Source of the DNA: SAR324 cluster bacterium | Lineage (GTDB): Bacteria; SAR324; NAC60-12 | NCBI GenBank assembly: GCA_028281495.1 | Contig: JANQJU010000001.1 | Location: 109,186-173,185 of the forward strand | Length of the DNA: 64,000 nt | Direction: 5' to 3' | In this document: positions 1 to 7,653 of the stretch, in pieces | Layout: the number at the start of each line of letters is the position of its first letter | Numbering within the stretch: position 1 is the stretch's first letter | Translations under genes and position numbers: made by a program | The notes under the pieces: model-generated | Seen by the model: the letters and a program-made list of their open reading frames with translations, nothing else | Database searches by the model: none | Told to the model about the DNA's origin: nothing

Positions 1-868
1 ATCGATTGCGTTGCAAAGCTTCGCGAATCGTTTCGCTGATTTTTTGATCTAGAGTCGGATAGGGGGCAGCTTGCTTGGAAAGGAGCGGTTGGGGCAGTGC
101 AGATCTTCTAATAAATTCGGTACCAAATGAAAGCGTATGCGGCAACAGGGGCTGTTCGCCTTCATGATAGATCACAGCGCGTTGCAAGCAGTTTCGCAAC
201 TCACGGACATTCCCTGGCCATGGATAAGCACAAAGCCGGGTCCGAGTGCTCGGATGTAAGCCCGGAATCTCAGGAGCCAATTGCATTAAAAAGTGTTCGG
301 CGAGTGATACAATATCGTGTCCTCTTTCTCGAAGCGGTGGCAACCAAATAGGAAACACATTCAAACGATAAAACAGATCTTCTCGAAAGTTCCCTTTTTG
401 CACCTCCGTTTCCAAATTTCGATGAGTCGCTACAATGATACGGATGTCGACCGAAATCGACCTTCGGCCACCGACCCGCCAAATCTGACGCTCTTGCAAC
501 ACTCGCAGCAGTTTTGCTTGCAGCTCCCAGGGCAGTTCCCCCACTTCGTCTAAAAACAAGGTGCCGCCTTGAGCTAATTCGAATCTCCCCGGTTTGGCTT
601 CCACCGCCCCCGAAAAGGCTCCACGTTCGTGCCCAAATAACTCGCTTTCAATTAAGTCTTTGGGGATTGCAGCACAGTTCACGTCAACCCAAGAGTTTCG
701 GACGCGTGGACTTTGTTGGTGTAAAGCTTGAGCTACCAATTCTTTGCCTGTCCCGGATTCCCCGTAAATCGCTACAGATACATCCGTTGCTGCTACCTTG
801 TGAATTGCCTCATAGACCCTCTGCATGGCAGGACTGTTTCCGATAAGCCCTATTCTCTTGTTGTTCAT
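1..868 (-). CDS. Sigma-54-dependent transcriptional activator (AAA+ core; 3' end outside window)
   Basis: The frame starts at ATG 868 behind an AGAGGAAG ribosome site and runs off the left edge, so only about 289 residues are visible. From residue 8 it is a sigma-54 AAA+ domain: Walker A GESGTGKE, the sigma-54 contact loop, Walker B GTLFLDEVGE, then the R-finger region FREDLFYRLNVFPI and the sensor 2 motif YPWPGNVREL. The final visible residues (IREALQRNR) look like the start of a Fis-type helix-turn-helix. There is no N-terminal regulatory domain, so activity is probably controlled by a partner or by expression, as in PspF-type proteins. The contact loop reads GAFSGA instead of the usual GAFTGA. 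Its target is unknown. It is the last visible minus-strand gene, downstream of the sulfoquinovose genes, but nothing ties it to them. Confidence 0.93.
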   Translation of the reverse strand, partial: MNNKRIGLIGNSPAMQRVYEAIHKVAATDVSVAIYGESGTGKELVAQALHQQSPRVRNSWVDVNCAAIPKDLIESELFGHERGAFSGAVEAKPGRFELAQGGTLFLDEVGELPWELQAKLLRVLQERQIWRVGGRRSISVDIRIIVATHRNLETEVQKGNFREDLFYRLNVFPIWLPPLRERGHDIVSLAEHFLMQLAPEIPGLHPSTRTRLCAYPWPGNVRELRNCLQRAVIYHEGEQPLLPHTLSFGTEFIRRSALPQPLLSKQAAPYPTLDQKISETIREALQRNR

Positions 869-1119
869 ACTTCCTCTCTTGGCTAGCAAAACAAAGTTCC
901 AAACATGATCGGTACGTTAGAAAATCTGTCAAAGTGATTCTCAATGTTTGAAATATTCTCACTAGGAAATTAAAGGTACAGACTCACCTTCTTCAAGGTT
1001 CGCTATAAGTTAATGGTAGTGCTAACGAGGGAGAAAAAAAAGTAGAGAGGCACGAAAAATCACGAAAATTTACGAAAAAAAGAGAAAGAGAGGAAAATTG
1101 GTATATTTATTGCCGAAGA

Positions 1120-1689
1120 TCAAGAAACTTCTGACTGATCAGCCAACAACGCCACTGCTTCTTGATAGCTCAATTGGTCAATCCCGCTTTTGTACATGGA
1201 AAGATTGAGGGAATAGGCCAGCGCCGATGCAAACACACGTTGATAAAAAGGAAGCGATTCTTCAAAAACGGGCAACACCTCAGCAACGGTTTCTGCTTGT
1301 TCCAATTGTTGTTCGAACTGACGGTGCTTGGTCTCAATTTCTTTCAACAGGGCCGGGTCACTCGTTGCGGCGTTGCCGAGTTCTAAGGTCCATGTGAGAT
1401 CGGGTTGCAAAACACATTCTCCAACATAATCTTGCAGCTGTAGGGTTCCCCATTCTTCAGGACCAATGAGAGAAAGCCAGTAATGATCTCCTTTGCGGTA
1501 CAAATAATAGTTTTGTCCCACTACCGGTTTGAAGGAAAACTTGCTTTCTAGCACAAACAATGAGGTGAACAGCTCGCTAGAAATTTGGTGGATGGATTTC
1601 GGAGGAACGATCATCACGGGACGGGTTCCTTCGACATTCGCTAGGACGGGGACGAGTCCTTTACCTTGTGGATTGGGATTTTTTTTCAT
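1120..1689 (-). CDS. DUF2452-like conserved protein
   Basis: The product has 189 residues and I place it in the DUF2452 family by its N-terminal NPNPQGKGLVPVL block and the later ELFTSLFVLESKFSFKPV, YYLYRKGDHYWLSLI and ESLPFYQRVFASALAYS segments. Function is unknown; it has no signal peptide or membrane segment and should be cytoplasmic. The frame can be extended 24 codons upstream to a GTG at 1761, but that extension lies in a hairpin-plus-T-tract terminator (1704-1760). The first 24 residues would therefore be an artefact, and I choose ATG 1689, where the family-like sequence begins. There is no clear ribosome site. It may be a separate unit from the dehydrogenase gene upstream. Confidence 0.75.
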   Translation of the reverse strand: MKKNPNPQGKGLVPVLANVEGTRPVMIVPPKSIHQISSELFTSLFVLESKFSFKPVVGQNYYLYRKGDHYWLSLIGPEEWGTLQLQDYVGECVLQPDLTWTLELGNAATSDPALLKEIETKHRQFEQQLEQAETVAEVLPVFEESLPFYQRVFASALAYSLNLSMYKSGIDQLSYQEAVALLADQSEVS

Positions 1690-1703
1690 AGAGGGCAGGA
1701 AAA

Positions 1704-1760
1704 AAACACATGGAGCACCCAAGGCATGTGGAGGAGTGGTACATGCCTCAAAATGCTCCA
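1704..1760 (-). terminator. Rho-independent terminator after the GabD-like gene
   Basis: Read on the minus strand, two nested stems pair: TGGAGCA with TGCTCCA (1754-1760 with 1711-1717), and GGCATGT with ACATGCC (1741-1747 with 1723-1729), with an 11-nt loop. TGTG and then seven T residues follow directly. It lies 29 bases after the stop of the aldehyde dehydrogenase at 1790 and should end that transcript. Confidence 0.8.
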
Positions 1761-1789
1761 CGTGTGGAGGAGTTCATCGGGACCGGGGA

Positions 1790-3247
1790 CTAGGATATTC
1801 CACCGACCATCATATATTTGATTTCGAGGTAATCCTCGACACCATATTTGGAACCTTCGCGTCCCAAACCAGATTCTTTCACACCACCAAAAGGGGCGAT
1901 TTCAGTCGAAACGAGGCCTTCATTGGCTCCAACAAGACCATATTCCAAGGCTTCTCCTACTCGGAAGACACGCCCGACATCACGCGTGTAAAAATAGGCC
2001 GCCAAACCGAATTCGGTATCGTTTGCCATTTGGATCGCTTCTTCTTCGGTCTCAAATGGGATCACAGCGGCAACCGGCCCAAAAGTTTCTTCGCGATTGA
2101 TCAACATGTCAGTTCGAACGTCACGCAACACCGTTGGTTGAAAGAACGTCCCTCCCAAGGCATGGCGTTTTCCTCCGCAAAGCACTTTGGCCCCTTGCCC
2201 CACGGCATCATTGACATGACGTTCCACTTTTTCAACGGCAGCTTCGTCGATCAAAGGCCCCTGGGAAACTCCTTCTTGAAAGCCATCTCCCACTTTTAGG
2301 GTTTGTGTGGCTTCGGTGAGTTTTTCGACAAAGGCATCATAAATTCCGGTTTGTACGTAGATGCGATTGGCACAGACACAAGTTTGGCCAGTGTTGCGGT
2401 ATTTAGCAATCATGGCTCCTTGAACAGCAGCATCCAGGTCGGCATCATCGAACACGATGAATGGCGCATTACCTCCCAGTTCCATTGAAACTTTTTTAAC
2501 GGTAGCCGCTGATTGTTTAAGCAACAATTTCCCCACAGGAGTGGATCCGGTGAACGTAATTTTCCGAACCAAAGGGTTCGAGGTGAGTTCGTTACCAATG
2601 GGTACGGGATCTTTGCCAGTCACCACATTAAACACACCCGCCGGAATACCCGCCTGTTGAGCCAAATACGCAGTTGCTAGGGCGGAAAGCGGTGTATGTT
2701 CTGCGGGTTTAGAAACAAAAGTGCAACCTACTGCCAAAGCAGGGGCAACTTTTCGGGCGATCATGGCAATCGGGAAATTCCAAGGCGTGACCGATGCCGC
2801 CACACCCACCGGCTCTTTCATGACAAATAATCGAGCATCGGGTTTATGTGTAGGGATGGTATCGCCATAAACACGCTTGCCTTCTTCGGCAAACCAATCA
2901 ATGAAACTGGCCGCATATTTCACTTCGCCTGCCGCTTCCGCCAAAGGTTTGCCTTGCTCATAGGTCATCAGAGCGGCTAAGTCCTCTATGTTTTCCAATA
3001 GCAAGTCATGCCATTTTCTTAACAAAGCTCCTCGTTCCTTTGCTGTTTTGGCACGCCATGCAGGGAAAGCGGCATAGGCTGCTTCAATCGCACGCCGAGT
3101 CTCGGTCGCTCCCATATCGGGAACTTTCGCTATTACCTCACCATTGGATGGGTTAGTCACCTCAAATGTAGCGTTGGAATCGGCGTTTATCCATTCGCCG
3201 TTGATCAAGGTTTGCTCTCGGAGTAAATTCGTGTCTTTCAATTTCAT
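1790..3247 (-). CDS. GabD-like NAD(P)-dependent aldehyde dehydrogenase, probable sulfolactaldehyde dehydrogenase
   Basis: This 485-residue protein is a full-length succinate-semialdehyde dehydrogenase (GabD) family member. It shows the catalytic glutamate in VSMELGGNAPF, the catalytic cysteine in NTGQTCVCANR, the TGSTPVG cofactor loop and the C-terminal GGVKESGLGREG. GabD-like enzymes oxidise sulfolactaldehyde to sulfolactate in sulfo-Entner-Doudoroff bacteria. Here it sits with an SQ isomerase, kinase and aldolase that would make S-sulfolactaldehyde, and with sulfolactate dehydrogenases and sulfo-lyase. I therefore infer sulfolactaldehyde as substrate; succinate semialdehyde is the alternative. 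The start is ATG 3247 behind AGAGGT at 6 bases; a longer frame to 3295 adds 16 residues without family similarity. A 242-base gap separates it from comC, so it may have its own promoter, and a strong terminator follows. Confidence 0.88.
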   Translation of the reverse strand: MKLKDTNLLREQTLINGEWINADSNATFEVTNPSNGEVIAKVPDMGATETRRAIEAAYAAFPAWRAKTAKERGALLRKWHDLLLENIEDLAALMTYEQGKPLAEAAGEVKYAASFIDWFAEEGKRVYGDTIPTHKPDARLFVMKEPVGVAASVTPWNFPIAMIARKVAPALAVGCTFVSKPAEHTPLSALATAYLAQQAGIPAGVFNVVTGKDPVPIGNELTSNPLVRKITFTGSTPVGKLLLKQSAATVKKVSMELGGNAPFIVFDDADLDAAVQGAMIAKYRNTGQTCVCANRIYVQTGIYDAFVEKLTEATQTLKVGDGFQEGVSQGPLIDEAAVEKVERHVNDAVGQGAKVLCGGKRHALGGTFFQPTVLRDVRTDMLINREETFGPVAAVIPFETEEEAIQMANDTEFGLAAYFYTRDVGRVFRVGEALEYGLVGANEGLVSTEIAPFGGVKESGLGREGSKYGVEDYLEIKYMMVGGIS

Positions 3248-3417
3248 AGTGTGACCTCTTAGTTTCGAGCCGCACCCAAACCGTTCCCAGAGCATCTCAA
3301 ATTTGGACGATGGTCACTTCTAATTCCGTACTCAATTGTTTGGTATCACGGAACTCGGAGTGGCCACCTTTCCAAATTTGTCTGAAGTGCTTCATGTAGG
3401 GAGTGTATGGCTGTAGC

Positions 3418-3435
3418 TACTAAATTGTTTTAGTA
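3418..3435. promoter_or_regulatory. Inverted repeat in the comC-gabD gap
   Basis: TACTAAA and TTTAGTA form a perfect 7-base inverted repeat separated by TTGT. It lies in the 242-base non-coding gap upstream of the GabD-like gene and may be an operator for it. It does not resemble the palindrome found before the kinase gene and suyA. A nearby TTGACT on the minus strand could be a -35 box, but no good -10 is seen. Confidence 0.35.
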
Positions 3436-3489
3436 AAACGATTTAGTCAATCTCAAAAATATTAAATTTTGATGAAATGCCCTTGGAAT

Positions 3490-4497
3490 TCAGTGTTCTC
3501 CAAGTATAACGAGCTTTTCGTACACAGATTGAGACAATTTGATTCCGCTTTGACGTGCTCGGTTTCTTAAGCCTAACCGTCTTGTTCCAGGGATTCGGGT
3601 GCCGGGTTGCTCCAAAATAGTAGCAATCAATGTTTCGAGACGGGGGCCAAACCCGTTTTCGGATAAGGGCCCAGGATGGATCGCCAGCAACAGTTGTCCA
3701 ATATGAGGTGGCTCGCCTTCAGCATCGAAAAAGGAGCTTGCCTCAAACCCAAAGTGAGAGGCTGTCAGCGCTGCAGAAAGCACCTCCACCATCATGACCA
3801 AGGCCGCTCCTTTGGCATCTCCCATCGGAAGCAGAGTCCCTGACATGGCCGCTTGGGAGTCGGTCGTCGGGTTGCCTTCAGCATCCAACGCCCAGCCTTC
3901 AGGGATGGACTCGTTGTTTTGGGAGGCCACTTTAATTTTCCCACGTGCCACTTTAGAAAGCGACATGTCCACCACTAAAGGAGCGTGATGGGGCCGCGGG
4001 GCCGCAAAAGCGATAGGATTGGTGCCAAATACCCCGGTATGTCCACCCCACGGAGCAATGCCTTTGGGGCTATTGCTGAACATGAGGCCGATCATGCCGT
4101 GTTTGGCTAACTTTTCCACATGGTATCCCATGGCCCCACAATGATGCGAATGGGCAATCGCCGCCACAGCGACTCCTGTTTGAGGCGTGAGGGAAATCAA
4201 GCGTTCGATGGCAGCTTCCAACGCTGGATATGCAAAACCACTCTTCGCGTCTACCCGAACCGCGGCGGTTCCCACCTCTGTGATTTGGGGCTGGGCATGG
4301 CCATCGACCTTGCCACTTTTCGCTTGGGCTGCGTAAGCGGCAACTCGCGATACTCCGTGTCCCTTCTGTCCTTCGGCCTCAGCAGCGGCTAAGGCAGCCG
4401 CAACCGAATGCGCATTGGTATCGCTCGTATTGTGGGCGACCAAGGCTTTGGCAATCAACTGGGACAACTCATCCAAAGTTACGATTCTATCTTCCAT
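3490..4497 (-). CDS. comC: ComC-type (R)-sulfolactate dehydrogenase (malate/L-lactate dehydrogenase family)
   Basis: The product has 335 residues and belongs to the malate/L-lactate (Ldh_2) dehydrogenase family, which includes archaeal and bacterial ComC. The substrate region is visible as GHGVSRV, AIAHSHHCGAMGYH and FGTNPIAFAAP. ComC interconverts 3-sulfopyruvate and (R)-3-sulfolactate with NAD(P)H. Directly after slcC it should complete the inversion of (S)- to (R)-sulfolactate, the isomer cleaved by SuyAB encoded nearby. The slcC stop overlaps an ATG at 4503 as ATGA, but the GGAGG site is only a base or two before that ATG and seven bases before the ATG at 4497, so I use 4497; 4503 is possible. 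Sequence alone cannot exclude another 2-hydroxyacid; the partners make the assignment strong. Confidence 0.87.
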   Translation of the reverse strand: MEDRIVTLDELSQLIAKALVAHNTSDTNAHSVAAALAAAEAEGQKGHGVSRVAAYAAQAKSGKVDGHAQPQITEVGTAAVRVDAKSGFAYPALEAAIERLISLTPQTGVAVAAIAHSHHCGAMGYHVEKLAKHGMIGLMFSNSPKGIAPWGGHTGVFGTNPIAFAAPRPHHAPLVVDMSLSKVARGKIKVASQNNESIPEGWALDAEGNPTTDSQAAMSGTLLPMGDAKGAALVMMVEVLSAALTASHFGFEASSFFDAEGEPPHIGQLLLAIHPGPLSENGFGPRLETLIATILEQPGTRIPGTRRLGLRNRARQSGIKLSQSVYEKLVILGEH

Positions 4498-4499
4498 AT

Positions 4500-5426
4500 T
4501 CATCCCTCCAATGCTTTGCGTACGTTTTCGGCGGTCACGGCGCTGACCCGGACATTGGATTCTTTGGTGACTCCTGCAATATGAGGAGTCAGAATCAGAT
4601 TGGGCAAGTCCCGGAACCGTTCTGCAATGGGAGCCACTAAAGGCTCGGACTCAAACACATCCAATGCGGCCCCTCCAAGGTGTTGGGTTTGAAGACCTTC
4701 GATAAGTGCTGCCTCATCGACGACGCCTCCTCGTGCGGCATTGATGACCATGGCGCCATTTTTCATCTTCGCAATCGCCGAGGCATCGATCAAATGACGT
4801 GTTTCAGGAGTAAGTGGCACATGAAGGCTGATCACATCCGACTGCATTAAAAGATCGTCTAAACTTAAATTTTCAACGTTATGCCAAGCAGGATGATCCT
4901 TAGGCAAATAGGGATCATAAGCCAATATGTCCATCCCCAAGGCAGCAGCTCGTTGTGCTGTTTCGCGGGCAATTGCCCCGAATCCCACCAAGCCTAATTT
5001 TTTTCCACTCGTTTCATGCCCCATCAATGTTTGGCGTGGCCATTGGCCTTCGACCATCGCAATAGTCGAATGGTACGCTCCTCGAAATAGCATCATGATC
5101 GCAGCAATCACATACTCGGCAACCGCCAGGTCATTGGCTCCAGTAGCTGGAAAAACAGCAATATTGCGAGATTTGCATTGTTCCAAATCGATATTATCCA
5201 ATCCCACTCCCAACCGTCCGACTGCTTTGAGTTGCAGAGCGTTGTCTAATAGGCCGTCACGCACCTGAGTGCGATTTCGCACAATCAAACCTTCGGCATC
5301 GTGAAGTTGTGCTTGCAGCTCTTCAGGATTGTCGACCAATTTAGGATCATAAATCACATTGAAATCAGGAGATAATCCATCCACGGCTTTTTGGTCCATG
5401 AATTCTGTAATGACTATTTTTTTCAT
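4500..5426 (-). CDS. slcC: SlcC-type (S)-sulfolactate dehydrogenase (D-2-hydroxyacid dehydrogenase fold)
   Basis: This 308-residue NAD-dependent D-2-hydroxyacid dehydrogenase-fold protein has a Rossmann motif in LVGFGAIARETAQRA, the catalytic arginine in NAARGGVVDE, the glutamate in DVFESEP and the histidine in LTPHIAGV. SlcC of Chromohalobacter oxidises (S)-3-sulfolactate to 3-sulfopyruvate and works with ComC as a two-enzyme racemase. Pairing with comC, and the presence of suyAB in the same locus, point to that role. It lies 41 bases after the UPF0324 exporter gene. Phosphoglycerate or hydroxypyruvate activity is the general family alternative but is less likely in this setting. No convincing ribosome site precedes ATG 5426. 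Confidence 0.87.
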   Translation of the reverse strand: MKKIVITEFMDQKAVDGLSPDFNVIYDPKLVDNPEELQAQLHDAEGLIVRNRTQVRDGLLDNALQLKAVGRLGVGLDNIDLEQCKSRNIAVFPATGANDLAVAEYVIAAIMMLFRGAYHSTIAMVEGQWPRQTLMGHETSGKKLGLVGFGAIARETAQRAAALGMDILAYDPYLPKDHPAWHNVENLSLDDLLMQSDVISLHVPLTPETRHLIDASAIAKMKNGAMVINAARGGVVDEAALIEGLQTQHLGGAALDVFESEPLVAPIAERFRDLPNLILTPHIAGVTKESNVRVSAVTAENVRKALEG

Positions 5427-5467
5427 AAGTGGTTTCGCTGGTAGGGGTGAAAATGAAGATGAGGGAG

Positions 5468-6562
5468 TTATAGAAATGCTACAATCAAACCCAGACTGAA
5501 CACAGAAAGCACAACCGCCGAGGCCAAGCCGATATACAGCGGCATCAGTCCCGTTTTCCAGACACTTTTGAGATCGGTACCAAGCCCCACCCCAGCCATC
5601 GCCATGGTAATGAGCAAGGAAGCCACCGACGTGAGGGCTTCACCTGGATTGACTTGTACTGGGCCGGCTTCCCACAAAAAGTTTTCTTGAAGATGCAACG
5701 TGAGATCCGGCAAAAAATAGAAAGTGTTTGCCAAGGCCATCACCAGAAATCCCAAAATGAAAGGCGGCAACAGTGTCTTGATCTGCATTTTTTTGCTCAC
5801 GTAGACCTGATTGTTGGCTCGTTGATGTCGGGCATACCAAACGGTGGCTAAGACCACGAGCGGAGCCAGCATCAACACCCGCACCAACTTTACGATAGTA
5901 CTGACCTCACCAGCCTCAGGGCCATAAGCAAAGCCTGCGGCCAATACCTGCGGAGTTGCATGCACAGCAACACCGGCCCATACACCGAAGTCGGCTTGGC
6001 TCATGTCCAACAGAGCGCCGAATATGGGAAATGCAAAAATTGCAAGCATTCCAAACAACGTCACAACAGCCACAGAAAGAGCGGTGTCGGTATCTTCGGC
6101 TTCGATCACTGGAGCCATGATCACAATTGCTGTCCCCCCGCATATCGCTGTCCCGACCCCAATAAGGAATCCCAGTTTCCGTCGCACTCCTGCTTTAGTA
6201 CAAAGCCAATACGTTAGTCCCAAAGCGACAACAACACAGATTGAACTGATCACTAAAGATTGAGCCGACACCCGGAGCACGTGAAAAAAATTGAGTTTTG
6301 CCCCCAACAAGATGATTCCAAAAGGCAGCAATCCTTTGACGGCGTACTTCACCCCTGCGTTGAACCAAGAGGGCAACTTAAAAACATTCCGTAGGAACAT
6401 CCCCAGTACGATTGCCAGCAGAATGGAATCAATCGGGTGTGGTTTGGGAGCATCAATCGTGAAGGGGGGAAATGGCAGTGTGTGGAGTTGATACGCCGCC
6501 ACCGTGATGATCAAGGTCAGCAAAACACCAGGGATTCGACTTTTTTGCCAGTCCGTACTCAT
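5468..6562 (-). CDS. UPF0324/YeiH-family membrane protein, candidate sulfite or sulfate exporter
   Basis: The protein has 364 residues with about ten hydrophobic segments spread over its whole length and belongs to the UPF0324 (YeiH, PF03601) family, recognisable by the segments LLPFGIILLGAKLNF, GVGTAICGGTAIV, GVAVHATPQVLAAG and MAMAGVGLGTDLK. Family members are annotated as putative sulfate or sulfite exporters and often sit beside sulfonate-degrading genes. Here it lies in the minus-strand operon between the cysteine-synthase-like gene and slcC. The inferred job is to remove the sulfite released by SuyAB, or sulfate formed from it. No sulfite dehydrogenase is visible in the window, which makes an exporter more necessary. 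The transported ion is inferred from context. Confidence 0.82.
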   Translation of the reverse strand: MSTDWQKSRIPGVLLTLIITVAAYQLHTLPFPPFTIDAPKPHPIDSILLAIVLGMFLRNVFKLPSWFNAGVKYAVKGLLPFGIILLGAKLNFFHVLRVSAQSLVISSICVVVALGLTYWLCTKAGVRRKLGFLIGVGTAICGGTAIVIMAPVIEAEDTDTALSVAVVTLFGMLAIFAFPIFGALLDMSQADFGVWAGVAVHATPQVLAAGFAYGPEAGEVSTIVKLVRVLMLAPLVVLATVWYARHQRANNQVYVSKKMQIKTLLPPFILGFLVMALANTFYFLPDLTLHLQENFLWEAGPVQVNPGEALTSVASLLITMAMAGVGLGTDLKSVWKTGLMPLYIGLASAVVLSVFSLGLIVAFL

Positions 6563-6602
6563 AGGTCATTGCGTGAAGAGAAATGGGGAAAGGATCGTGA
6601 CT

Positions 6603-7604
6603 TCAAATCACAAAGTTCAATGCTTCGTCTGAAGCAAATTCGATTTCTAAACTGAGATATCGTTCCCAAGAATCACAGAGCACGGTGACCACCCGTTTAT
6701 TGGGACCGAGACGTTTGGCAACTTCCAACGCAGCCCACATTGCTGCTCCGGCTGACATTCCTGCTGAAATACCCTCTTCCCGAGCTAGACGTCGAGCAAT
6801 GCGATACGCCTCGTCGTCCCCGCAGCAGAGCACTTCATCCACGATATCCAGATTGAGCACATCAGGAACAAACCCGGCTCCAATGCCTTGAATCAGGTGA
6901 ACTCCTCGTTTGCCCCCGTTGATCACGGCGGATGAGATCGGTTCCACTCCAAAAATCGAAAGCCCTGGAATTTCTCGCTTCAGCACCTCGCCAACACCGG
7001 TAATCGTTCCACCCGTGCCGATCCCTGCCACAAAGGCGTCGATCTTTCCTTCCATTGTGGCAAGAATTTCGAGAGCTGTGGTTTCACGATGCACTTGCGC
7101 ATTCGCTTCGTTGATGAACTGGTTGGGCATGAAACAATTCGGATTGCTACGGACAATCTCTTCGGCTTTTTCCACGGCCCCTTGCATTGTTTTACGAGCC
7201 GGGGTGAGCACCACCTGTGCTCCAAAATTGCTCATAAGAGCTTGGCGTTCTTTGCTCATGTCGTCCGGCATAGTGAGAATCAATCGATAGCCCTTGACCG
7301 CACAAACAATAGCCAATCCGATACCGGTATTTCCGCTCGTAGGTTCGACCACGGTGTAACCGGGTTGCAACTGTCCCTCGCGTTCAGCGGCTTCAATCAT
7401 AGCCAAGCACAATCGGTCTTTGATGCTGAATCCCGGATTCAGTGATTCCATTTTGAGAAAAATATCCGCCCGATTTTCCGTTGGAGTGAGTCGATTGAGA
7501 CGAACCATCGGGGTCCGTCCAATCAATTCAAGAACCGATTCGGCCAAGGCGGGGCGCTGAATAGGTACATATTTTTTGGATTCAGAATTTGACGAATCAG
7601 ACAT
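6603..7604 (-). CDS. Cysteine synthase (CysK)-like PLP enzyme within the sulfonate operon
   Basis: The 333-residue protein is a fold-type II PLP enzyme of the O-acetylserine sulfhydrylase family. It has the PLP lysine in NPGFSIKDR, the substrate loop EPTSGNTGIGLA, the phosphate-binding GTGGTITGV, and QGIGAGFVPD. The C-terminal motif that usually reads SGERYLS is SWERYLS here, placing a tryptophan beside the residue near the PLP ring nitrogen. About 20 residues extend the N-terminus. It lies 49 bases after the GH31 gene and 40 before the UPF0324 gene, in one direction. It could assimilate sulfur into cysteine. Since the pathway releases sulfite, a cysteate-forming reaction is another possibility, but that is speculation. 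The family is certain; the nucleophile is not. Confidence 0.85.
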   Translation of the reverse strand: MSDSSNSESKKYVPIQRPALAESVLELIGRTPMVRLNRLTPTENRADIFLKMESLNPGFSIKDRLCLAMIEAAEREGQLQPGYTVVEPTSGNTGIGLAIVCAVKGYRLILTMPDDMSKERQALMSNFGAQVVLTPARKTMQGAVEKAEEIVRSNPNCFMPNQFINEANAQVHRETTALEILATMEGKIDAFVAGIGTGGTITGVGEVLKREIPGLSIFGVEPISSAVINGGKRGVHLIQGIGAGFVPDVLNLDIVDEVLCCGDDEAYRIARRLAREEGISAGMSAGAAMWAALEVAKRLGPNKRVVTVLCDSWERYLSLEIEFASDEALNFVI

Positions 7605-7653
7605 TACTTTTGTGTTGGAATGGTGTGTCGGATTTTAAAAGTGAATGAAGGCT

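Noticed and set aside
1790..3247. GABA catabolism gene gabD
   Set aside because: No GABA transaminase or permease is nearby; all neighbours belong to sulfonate breakdown, where GabD-like enzymes oxidise sulfolactaldehyde.
5654..6263. Plus-strand open frames opposite the UPF0324 gene
   Set aside because: They are antisense to a clear membrane protein gene and show no family similarity or ribosome sites.
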